Source: CAYZYK01 sp964482615
GTDB taxonomy: Bacteria > Patescibacteriota > Minisyncoccia > Minisyncoccales > CAYZYK01
Direction: 5' to 3'
Length of the DNA: 5,951 nt
Assembly (NCBI GenBank): GCA_964482615.1
Contig: CAYZYK010000030.1
Coordinates: forward strand, 1-5,951
Positions 1 through 4,919 of this stretch are shown here, piece after piece. The notes below the pieces were generated by a model. The model saw only the letters and a list, made by a program, of their open reading frames with translations, was not told the origin of the DNA and did not search any database. Positions within the stretch are counted from its first letter, which is position 1; every line of letters starts with the position of its first letter. A program made the translations under genes and the position numbers.

Positions 1-45
1 ACCTGACATTTCTACTTTGGAAAGAACCTGACATTTCTACTTTGG
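1..45. repeat. Two direct copies of a 20-bp sequence (25-bp period)
   Basis: The 20-bp unit ACCTGACATTTCTACTTTGG occurs at 1-20 and again, identically, at 26-45, separated by AAAGA. The five bases after the second copy are TTTGA, similar to the AAAGA spacer. More copies may lie to the left of the window. I see no further copy elsewhere in the window. Short repeats of this kind near one boundary are typical of transposase-binding sites at insertion-sequence ends. The repeat itself is seen directly; its role is inferred. Confidence 0.9.
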
Positions 46-52
46 TTTGACA
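1..52. mobile_element. Probable terminal end of an insertion sequence (mostly outside window)
   Basis: The stretch ends ...TTTGACA at 46-52, so the opposite strand begins TGTCAAACC and runs into the repeated unit. Elements with TG...CA termini and several internal ~20-bp repeats next to the tip are known in the IS21 family, and TGT-type tips also occur in IS481-like elements. No transposase gene is visible, and the left part of the element would be outside the window. The family assignment is a guess, and even mobile-element status is inferred from repeat architecture alone. The position 3 nt beyond a gene's stop codon fits an insertion that spared the gene. Confidence 0.4.
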
Positions 53-55
53 GTC

Positions 56-742
56 CTATTTTACCATAACAGAAATTACCCTTTCTGTGAATCTTTTTGC
101 AGAACCAGCACTATCTGCTGTTACAACATTTTCATCAATAACTACCGGTCTGTCTTGGTATTCAGCTCCATTTTCCTCTAAGATTTTGATTGGTTTTTTA
201 TTTAAAACAGAGGACCAAACAGTAGCTTTTTTATCAGAAAGAACTCCAGCTTTAGCTAAGATAGTCGGGGCTATACAGATAGCACCCAGAATTTTATTTT
301 CTGAAATAGTTTCTCTGGCAATTTTGTAGGATGTTTCATTATCAAGGTATTTGGGCGCTCCTTCGCCACCAATAAATAAGACAGCATCAAAATTAGGAAC
401 CTCAATTTCGAGTAAAGTTAAATTAACTTCTGTTTCACCGCCCTCAGACCCTATTGCTTTTCCTCTTTGGGTGCTTACTGTTGTAACTTCTGCTCCTCTT
501 TTCTCTAAAATCTTCTTGGGAATAAAATATTCTTCATCTTGAAAATCACGAAAGGAAATTATTATTGCTATTTTTTTGTTTTTTAAATTTTCTTCCATAA
601 TAAATCTTGTTGAAACAATGGGGAAATTTTCAATACTTTTGCTGGTTAAAAACCCAATTCCACCCACAACACAGAAAAGAACAAAAAAAGTAATACTTTT
701 GGAAATAGGGCTTGTTATTCTTTTGGTCCAAAAACTAGCCAT
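56..742 (-). CDS. DJ-1/PfpI-family protein with N-terminal membrane anchor
   Basis: Protein of 228 residues. Residues ~16-34 form one hydrophobic segment, probably a signal anchor. Residues ~55-228 form a DJ-1/PfpI (class I glutamine amidotransferase-like) domain, which in characterised relatives acts as a chaperone, peptidase or putative glyoxalase/deglycase. Visible family marks are the first strand KKIAIII, the acidic QDEE (Glu70/71), the GGEGAP loop at 125-130, the nucleophile elbow AICIAPT with Cys156, and the C-terminal TADSAG/KRFTERV segment. The residue after Cys156 is Ile, where many PfpI proteases have His, so protease activity is doubtful and a DJ-1-like role is more likely. It follows mltG by 5 nt with no Shine-Dalgarno. 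An internal ATG at residue 49 (position 598) would give a soluble protein of standard family length and cannot be excluded. The stop is TAG, 3 nt from a probable insertion-sequence end; the C-terminus looks full length. Confidence 0.85.
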   Translation of the reverse strand: MASFWTKRITSPISKSITFFVLFCVVGGIGFLTSKSIENFPIVSTRFIMEENLKNKKIAIIISFRDFQDEEYFIPKKILEKRGAEVTTVSTQRGKAIGSEGGETEVNLTLLEIEVPNFDAVLFIGGEGAPKYLDNETSYKIARETISENKILGAICIAPTILAKAGVLSDKKATVWSSVLNKKPIKILEENGAEYQDRPVVIDENVVTADSAGSAKRFTERVISVMVK

Positions 743-747
743 ATAAT

Positions 748-1812
748 TTAATTATTATTTAAGAACTTATACTTTTTTTCGTTGTGTTCCTTAAGTGTCT
801 GACTGAATTTAGTTTCACCACTGGGAGTTGTTAAATAATACCAGAAAACACTACTTTCAGGATACAACGCAGCTTTAATACTTTCAAGCCCAGGATTGCA
901 AATAGGGCCGAGAGGCAAACCTGGATATTTGTAGGTATTGAAATAAGAATCAATCTCAGTATCTGATTTTGGAATTTTTGTTGTCCTTTTTTCAGTAATG
1001 TAGGTTATGGTCGCATCAACTTGGAGAGGAACTCCACTATTTAATCTTTTCCAAAGGATACCAGAAACGATCTTTTTTTCTTCAAACGTTTTCACTTCCT
1101 TTTCCAAAAGAGAAGCCATAGTAATTATTTCAAAAAGGGATTTTTCTTGTTTTAAAATATCTTCTTTTAAACCTTGAATAACTTTCTTCTCAAAATTTTT
1201 AAGTGCTTTATTTATAACATCTTGCATTTCCCCCTCAAAAGAAATCTCATAAGTATCCGGGAAAAGATATCCTTCAAATCCGACATTTTGAGGTTTATTT
1301 TTCAAAAACTCAAACTCGCCACTGAAATCTTTTGGTTGAGGTAAATCTATAACTTCAGAATAATTTATTGCCGGAAATCCGACCAATTCAAATAATTCTT
1401 CTGCTTGAGCTATTTTGTTGTTTTCCAGATACCAACCAATATCTCTTAAATTCCAGCCTTCTATTATAGTAATTTTCTTTTTTGCTGTTTCACCCGAAAT
1501 AAACTTCTTTACAATTTGAGAAATACTTTCTGAAGGAGATATGAGATATTTCCCTGCTTTAATTTTTTTGTAGTCTTCAGTTAAGAATATGTAGAAATAA
1601 AAAAGAGGTTTGTTTCTGATTAAATCTTCCTTTTTTAGTTTTTCTGCGATTTCTGTTACTGATTCTCCTCTTTTAATTTCAATAATTTCTGAAATATTAA
1701 CTTCTTTATTCTTGGGAAAGTAAAAACCAAGCAAAAGATAAAAAACCAACAGAACAGAAACAAAAGAGAGTAAAAATAAGGTAATTTTTTTTCTTTTTGC
1801 AGGAATTTTCAT
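748..1812 (-). CDS. mltG: Endolytic murein transglycosylase MltG (YceG-like)
   Basis: MltG cuts nascent peptidoglycan strands within the glycan chain at the membrane and so sets strand length. The 354 residues match the family's usual size and order. There is a short basic N-terminus, one transmembrane helix at ~10-31 that leaves the domain outside the membrane, a LysM-like subdomain at ~38-108, and the YceG catalytic domain at ~113-350. Diagnostic motifs are EGYLFPDTY (180-188), ASLLEKEV (233-240) with the probable catalytic Glu in its EKE part (Glu237/Glu239), KRLNSGVPLQVDATITY (255-271), and NTYKYPGLPLGPICNPG (292-308), followed by AALYPE. The start codon overlaps the pcm stop as ATGA (4 nt), so the two are probably translationally coupled; no Shine-Dalgarno is seen. 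Presence of MltG implies the host builds a peptidoglycan wall. Identification is firm. Confidence 0.96.
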   Translation of the reverse strand: MKIPAKRKKITLFLLSFVSVLLVFYLLLGFYFPKNKEVNISEIIEIKRGESVTEIAEKLKKEDLIRNKPLFYFYIFLTEDYKKIKAGKYLISPSESISQIVKKFISGETAKKKITIIEGWNLRDIGWYLENNKIAQAEELFELVGFPAINYSEVIDLPQPKDFSGEFEFLKNKPQNVGFEGYLFPDTYEISFEGEMQDVINKALKNFEKKVIQGLKEDILKQEKSLFEIITMASLLEKEVKTFEEKKIVSGILWKRLNSGVPLQVDATITYITEKRTTKIPKSDTEIDSYFNTYKYPGLPLGPICNPGLESIKAALYPESSVFWYYLTTPSGETKFSQTLKEHNEKKYKFLNNN

Positions 1813-2438
1813 TTTTTTTCTTTGTTGTTTACCAAAGGAACAAAAGCAAAACCGGAATATTCTTTGGAATAAAATTCTCCTTTTGATTTCTTTATAAAAA
1901 GCCAGATTGAAGAAGAAATTGGTGTCACAATTCTACCCCCGGTTTTTAATTGTTTTTTCCATTGTTGAGGAATTTCCTTTTGTGAGGCAGCTGAAGCTAA
2001 AATCTTATTGAAAGGAGCTTCCTTTTTATACCCTTTTGTTGCGTCAGCACAAATAAATTCAGCTTGGCCCTTTTTAACAAAATTATATTTAGCTGTATTC
2101 TTTTCACCAAATTCTTTTAGTTCCGGTATTATTTCCATAGCAACAACCTTGCCATTTTCCCCGACAATTTCAGCTAATAAAGCGGTGGTCCAACCAGAAC
2201 CCGAGCCAATGTCTAAAATTTTATCTCCGGGTTCGGGCTCCAAAAGCTCCAACATAAAAGCAACAACTAAAGGTTGTGAAATTGTCTGACCATAACCTAT
2301 AGGTAAGGCTGTGTCCAGTTCAGCTGAACCTCCCATACCATTTGGCACAAAGTCCTTTCTTTTTATTTTCTCAAAAGCATCAATAATTCTATCTGTTTTA
2401 AGCCATTTTTGTTTAATTAAAGAATCAATAAGAGACAT
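1809..2438 (-). CDS. pcm: Protein-L-isoaspartate O-methyltransferase
   Basis: This enzyme uses S-adenosylmethionine to methylate L-isoaspartyl residues in aged proteins and starts their repair to aspartate; it is cytosolic. The 209 residues agree with the bacterial family. Features in order are an N-terminal helical part with RKDFVP (27-32), the family signature GYGQTISQP (48-56), SAM-binding motif I ILDIGSGSGWTTALLA (74-89), an acidic ME at 101-102 ending the next strand, CADAT at 130-134, the strand NKILASAAS (144-152) followed by EIPQQW and QLKTGGRIVTP (163-173), and the terminal FAFVPLV. It is the first gene of a unit with mltG (ATGA overlap) and the DJ-1-like gene. There is no Shine-Dalgarno: a perfect TATAAT sits 7 nt upstream of the ATG, suggesting a leaderless transcript. 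The stop is TGA. The family call is firm; substrate range is unknown. Confidence 0.94.
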   Translation of the reverse strand: MSLIDSLIKQKWLKTDRIIDAFEKIKRKDFVPNGMGGSAELDTALPIGYGQTISQPLVVAFMLELLEPEPGDKILDIGSGSGWTTALLAEIVGENGKVVAMEIIPELKEFGEKNTAKYNFVKKGQAEFICADATKGYKKEAPFNKILASAASQKEIPQQWKKQLKTGGRIVTPISSSIWLFIKKSKGEFYSKEYSGFAFVPLVNNKEKK

Positions 2439-2445
2439 ATATAAG

Positions 2446-2451
2446 ATTATA
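2446..2451 (-). promoter_or_regulatory. Probable -10 box of the pcm-mltG-DJ-1 unit (leaderless)
   Basis: On the minus strand a perfect TATAAT lies at 2451-2446. The ATG of pcm begins at 2438, so a transcript starting 6-8 nt after the -10 box would begin at or within 1-2 nt of the start codon. No good -35 hexamer is seen at 16-18 bp; the nearest candidate, TTGAAA at 2468-2463, is too close. The terminator just upstream (2486-2517) cuts off read-through, so this unit needs its own promoter here. Confidence 0.5.
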
Positions 2452-2485
2452 ATTTAAATGACTTTCAAACACAAACAGAAAGAAT

Positions 2486-2517
2486 AAAAAAAAACGGTGT
2501 CAGAAAACTCTGACACC
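2486..2517 (-). terminator. Intrinsic terminator after the nuclease-like gene
   Basis: A perfect 9-bp stem is formed by 2496-2504 (GGTGTCAGA) and 2509-2517 (TCTGACACC) with a 4-nt loop. On the minus strand one base separates the stem from nine T's (A-run 2486-2494 on the plus strand). It begins 18 nt after the TAA of the upstream gene. The T-tract lies only on the minus-strand 3' side, so it acts on leftward transcription. Confidence 0.92.
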
Positions 2518-2535
2518 CTACTTGCCTGTTGTCTT

Positions 2536-3147
2536 TTAAGGCAGAATTTGGAATTCACCCGATTTTTCGCTTCCACAATAAGGATTAGGACATCCCTCTG
2601 GCAAAAAGGATGTATAAAAAAAACGCTTACATCCCTTACAACGCATTTTCTTTATTTTTTTTGGTTCTTTTCTTCTTAGTATTTTCTCTCGGAAAAACCT
2701 CCATATTTTCTGCCATATATTAGCTTCTCTTTTTCTTCTTATCTCATCTTGTATTCTCAAGAAATTAGCTATTGCTACAGCAACCCTATCTCTTGCTTCG
2801 TCTCCGTGTTCTTCTTGCCAGATAGCGACATAGCAGATACCACGAGCGCCATAACTGCGTTGCTCTTGTAAACTCCATCTGGATTTAACTTGCAAGTCCA
2901 ACACTTCCCTTTCCCCGTCTGGAGTTTCAAAAACAACAATAAAATCAATTCCCTGCATATCAGAAGAACTAAAATGCATGGTTGACCTGAACTCTTCTAT
3001 AATCCTTCCGTCCCAAAAAGATGTCTTTCTATCTCTAAAATATCGAAGGGCATCTTCTGCCTTCTTTTCTGTTTCAATTCCCCTATACTCAGCTGGGTTA
3101 CTTGCCACACCGAGTATAAACAGCTCCCTTCCTGTTTGTCCTTTCAT
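2536..3147 (-). CDS. Putative PD-(D/E)xK-like nuclease with C-terminal zinc ribbon
   Basis: I do not recognise this gene by name. From the chosen start it has 203 residues. Residues ~22-130 carry a restriction-endonuclease-fold pattern: a first helix with acidic residues (GIETEKKAEDAL, 23-34), an Asp in MQGIDFIVVF (D68), then LDLQVKSRW (83-91) giving a Q86-x-K88 variant of the D...(E/Q)xK site. The QxK form is established in Mrr-type nucleases. Residues ~135-167 form a very basic, probably helical linker with a Trp/Phe-rich amphipathic stretch. Residues 170-191 are a zinc ribbon, C170xxC173-x12-C186-x4-C191. The start at 3147 is chosen because AAAGGAGAG precedes it at the right spacing; an in-frame TTG at 3201 would add 18 unlikely residues. 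The gene has its own promoter and terminator. GC by hand count is ~39%, slightly above neighbours but matched by much of pcm. Nuclease function is inferred from motifs only. Confidence 0.6.
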   Translation of the reverse strand: MKGQTGRELFILGVASNPAEYRGIETEKKAEDALRYFRDRKTSFWDGRIIEEFRSTMHFSSSDMQGIDFIVVFETPDGEREVLDLQVKSRWSLQEQRSYGARGICYVAIWQEEHGDEARDRVAVAIANFLRIQDEIRRKREANIWQKIWRFFREKILRRKEPKKIKKMRCKGCKRFFYTSFLPEGCPNPYCGSEKSGEFQILP

Positions 3148-3160
3148 CTTTCTCTCCTTT
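3148..3160 (-). promoter_or_regulatory. Strong Shine-Dalgarno that fixes the nuclease-like gene start
   Basis: On the minus strand the bases just before the ATG at 3147 read TTAAAGGAGAGAAAG, a near-consensus AAAGGAG with ~6-7 nt spacing. This is the only strong ribosome binding site in the window. It supports ATG 3147 over the upstream TTG at 3201. Confidence 0.85.
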
Positions 3161-3180
3161 AAGGGGTGAAGAAAACGCAG

Positions 3181-3195
3181 GAACGCTGAGCATTC
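3181..3195. promoter_or_regulatory. 15-bp near-palindrome in the leader of the nuclease-like gene
   Basis: GAACGCTGAGCATTC is symmetric about position 3188 except for one base pair. It sits between the predicted transcription start (~3207) and the Shine-Dalgarno. In the minus-strand RNA the mismatch becomes a U-G wobble, allowing a 6-bp hairpin with a UCA loop. It could be an operator for a dimeric regulator or an mRNA leader hairpin. The symmetry is seen; function is a guess. Confidence 0.3.
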
Positions 3196-3213
3196 TGTCA
3201 AAGAACTTATTAT

Positions 3214-3242
3214 ATATTAGAACAAAAACGACTAACAGTCAA
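3214..3242 (-). promoter_or_regulatory. Sigma70-type promoter of the nuclease-like gene
   Basis: On the minus strand, TTGACT at 3242-3237 (one mismatch to TTGACA) is followed by a 17-bp spacer and TAATAT at 3219-3214. A perfect TATAAT also lies at 3214-3209 but has no well-spaced -35. Transcription would start near 3207, giving a ~60-nt leader before the ATG at 3147. It falls directly after the terminator hairpins of the upstream unit. Confidence 0.65.
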
Positions 3243-3256
3243 CTCAAGAACAAAAC

Positions 3257-3295
3257 AAAAAAACAAGAAAAATCTTGCTTTTGTTTTTCAAAAGC
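3257..3295 (-). terminator. Tandem-hairpin intrinsic terminator after the ElyC/YdcF-like gene
   Basis: Reading leftward after the stop at 3312 there is first a 7-bp stem (3289-3295 with 3277-3283, 5-nt loop). Then comes a 5-bp stem (3273-3277 with 3264-3268, 4-nt loop) followed at once by seven T's on the minus strand (A-run 3257-3263). The two stems share base 3277, so they may be alternatives. A third AT-rich inverted repeat (TATTTG...CAAATA, 3299-3318) overlaps the stop codon. The stems are AT-rich, so strength is uncertain. Confidence 0.65.
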
Positions 3296-3311
3296 CTTTA
3301 TTTGTTTAAAT

Positions 3312-4094
3312 TCAAATAGATCCAATGAGATAATTAATTAGATAATAAAAAGAAAAACCCAGATACTCATGAAAAGCTAAATTAACTTTTTCAAGATTTG
3401 AGGGATTAGGAAAAAAATCAAAAGCATCATATCTCCAGATATATCTTCCCTCGGGAATTGCCCTAAAATCACAAGGAACCGGAACGGGATTTGCTTCAAA
3501 ACTTTTAAAAAGATAGATTGACCTTAACATGTGAGATGCTGAAGTGACTAACAAGAAAGGTTCTTCTCCTACTATTTTTTTAACATTCTTTGCTGATTGA
3601 TAAGTATTTTCTGATTCTTGATCTAAAACAATATCTTGCTCTGGAATATTAAAAGATTGAAGAAATTCAGAAACAAGAGAAGCCTCGCTCTTTCTAGAAA
3701 AAGAATCATTACCTGAGATTATAATCTTAGGTTTTTGTTCCTTTTCAAGATATAAATGGGCTGTTTTAACTGCTCTTTTCAAACTACTTTCAGATAAAGA
3801 GCTCTCCAGGGGGAAATTTCCCCCTTTTGCGCCTCCAGTGAGCAAAACAATAATATCTGCTGTCTCTGTTTCTTCTTGGGAATTGTATTTTTTTTCTAAA
3901 GGAAAAAGAAATAAATCAGCTGTTGGGGTAATAGAGAAAATATAGTAAAAAATAATGGAGAAAATAAGGAGAATTATTCCCAATTTCTTCCATTTAAGCG
4001 ACCAGATAGCAAAAATAAAAAAGAGTCCCAAAACGAAAAAAATAAAAAGAAAAACACTAGGAACAAAGAATATTTTAATAATTTCAAAAAACAT
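3312..4094 (-). CDS. DUF218/ElyC-YdcF-type membrane protein
   Basis: Protein of 260 residues with two N-terminal transmembrane helices (~10-32 and ~37-55), followed by a DUF218 domain (~78-255). Visible family features are the strand ADIIVLLTGGA (79-89), SSLKRAVKTAHLY (103-115), KIIISGN (123-129), the acidic helix SEASLVSEFL (136-145), the ESENTYQSAKN segment (160-170), LLVTSASHMLRSIYLF (181-196) and the terminal HEYLGFSFYYL. The two-helix layout resembles E. coli ElyC, which affects envelope peptidoglycan and lipid-carrier metabolism; SanA and YdcF are relatives. The biochemical reaction of the family is not settled. It is the last gene of its unit, 3 nt after the nitroreductase and before the hairpin terminator. 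No Shine-Dalgarno is visible; the stop is TGA. The domain assignment is confident; the ElyC role is inferred. Confidence 0.88.
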   Translation of the reverse strand: MFFEIIKIFFVPSVFLFIFFVLGLFFIFAIWSLKWKKLGIILLIFSIIFYYIFSITPTADLFLFPLEKKYNSQEETETADIIVLLTGGAKGGNFPLESSLSESSLKRAVKTAHLYLEKEQKPKIIISGNDSFSRKSEASLVSEFLQSFNIPEQDIVLDQESENTYQSAKNVKKIVGEEPFLLVTSASHMLRSIYLFKSFEANPVPVPCDFRAIPEGRYIWRYDAFDFFPNPSNLEKVNLAFHEYLGFSFYYLINYLIGSI

Positions 4095-4097
4095 ATT

Positions 4098-4607
4098 TTA
4101 AAAAAATTTTTCATATCTTACTATTTCATCAATCTCTTTTCTTGATTTTATTCCCGGACTGTCAGCGGGATATCCCAGAGGCAAAAGAGCTACAATCTTA
4201 TATCTGTTTGGAACTCCCAAAATATCTTTTATTCCCTGTTGAGGGAAAGCTCCAATCCAACATGTCCCAAGACCCAGTTCTACTGCTTGCAAAGTTATAT
4301 GGTCACAAGCGATAGCTAAATTAACTGCATATTGTGGAACGCCACAACTCATTATTTTATCTGGGTCTTGAGCAACAGCAACTATTATAACCGGAGCTTC
4401 AGCAATAAATCTTTGGCCGGATGTTTCAGCTATCTTCTTTCTTTTTTTCTCTTCTTTAACAACAACGAATTTCCAATCTTGAGCATTATGTGCTGAAGGG
4501 GCTAATCTTGCAGCCTCCAGAATTTTATTTAATTTATCTTCTGGAACAGGATCTTTTTTATAGCTTCTTACGCTTCTTCTTTTTTTAATTGCTTCTGAAA
4601 CTTTCAT
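4098..4607 (-). CDS. Small nitroreductase-family flavoprotein
   Basis: Members of this family bind FMN as dimers and use NAD(P)H to reduce nitro compounds, quinones or other acceptors; the physiological substrate here is unknown. The 169 residues match the short nitroreductase subgroup. Motifs are the N-terminal KKRRSVRSY (8-16) that contacts FMN phosphate, APSAHNAQDWKFVVV (36-50) with Ser38 and the Asn41/Gln43 pair, EAPVIIVAVA (70-79), and ELGLGTCWIGAF (110-121), followed by LLPLGYPAD (141-149) near the C-terminus. It starts 2 nt after the DUF3467 stop and ends 3 nt before the ElyC-like gene, so it is translated from the same message. No strong ribosome site is seen. The family call is firm; naming a substrate would be speculation. 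Confidence 0.93.
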   Translation of the reverse strand: MKVSEAIKKRRSVRSYKKDPVPEDKLNKILEAARLAPSAHNAQDWKFVVVKEEKKRKKIAETSGQRFIAEAPVIIVAVAQDPDKIMSCGVPQYAVNLAIACDHITLQAVELGLGTCWIGAFPQQGIKDILGVPNRYKIVALLPLGYPADSPGIKSRKEIDEIVRYEKFF

Positions 4608-4609
4608 TT

Positions 4610-4915
4610 TTATTCTTTTTCTTGGACTTTAAAACCTATTTCTCTTTTACCTGGGGTTTTTGCTTCCTCAATATTGCCGAATTTTTGTTCATATAATTTA
4701 AGGTTTTCTTGTAAAGCTCCAATGATCCTTTTGAAGTGTCCTGGGCTGGTGATAATCCTTGAAGTTATTATCCCTTGAGGAGGAACTATGTTGGCAAAAT
4801 CCAAAACAAATTCCTCCCTGGTATGTGAAACCCTCATAAAATTAGCATAAGACCCTTTTGTTTGCTCGTCCCTTATTTTTATCTTTATTTTCTTTTTGTT
4901 TTTAGGTTTTGTCAT
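4610..4915 (-). CDS. DUF3467 protein
   Basis: Protein of 101 residues. After a very basic N-terminus (Lys/Arg-rich, 1-14) the sequence shows the DUF3467 pattern: YANFMRVSHTREEFVLDF (23-40), a PPQGIITSRIITSPGHFKR core (45-63) and a helix IIGALQENLKLYEQKFG (64-80). This domain is widespread in bacteria and archaea but, as far as I know, has no firmly assigned function. The charged tail (81-101) is probably flexible. It lies 4 nt after the winged-helix gene and 2 nt before the nitroreductase, so all three are co-transcribed. There is no Shine-Dalgarno; an AT-rich TATAAA-like stretch precedes the ATG, so a weak internal promoter is possible. The domain call rests on remembered family motifs. Confidence 0.8.
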   Translation of the reverse strand: MTKPKNKKKIKIKIRDEQTKGSYANFMRVSHTREEFVLDFANIVPPQGIITSRIITSPGHFKRIIGALQENLKLYEQKFGNIEEAKTPGKREIGFKVQEKE

Positions 4916-4919
4916 AATT

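Noticed and set aside
1..45. CRISPR array at the left edge
   Set aside because: Only two 20-bp units with a 5-bp gap; repeats and spacers are both too short, and no cas gene is visible.
87..542. Plus-strand open frames inside the DJ-1-like gene
   Set aside because: They lie antisense to a gene with clear family motifs and show no recognisable protein features or ribosome site.
2008..2289. Plus-strand open frame inside pcm
   Set aside because: Antisense to the SAM-binding core of a confident methyltransferase gene.
2497..2679. Plus-strand open frame overlapping the terminator
   Set aside because: It runs through the terminator hairpin and antisense to the zinc-ribbon region; no supporting signals.
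2536..3147. Recent horizontal transfer of the nuclease-like gene judged by base composition
   Set aside because: Hand-counted GC is ~39% against ~33% in sampled mltG lines, but most of pcm is ~38%, so composition alone does not separate it.
2978..3169. Plus-strand open frame inside the nuclease-like gene
   Set aside because: Antisense shadow of the coding region and its Shine-Dalgarno.
3148..3201. 18-residue N-terminal extension of the nuclease-like protein from a TTG at 3201
   Set aside because: ATG 3147 has a near-consensus Shine-Dalgarno at good spacing, and the extension would cover the leader, which has no ribosome site at the TTG.
3196..3201. TTGACA as the -35 box for the nuclease-like gene
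   Set aside because: Perfect hexamer, but no acceptable -10 box 16-18 bp downstream (the sequence there is GCGTTT-like). The upstream TTGACT/TAATAT pair with 17-bp spacing is better.
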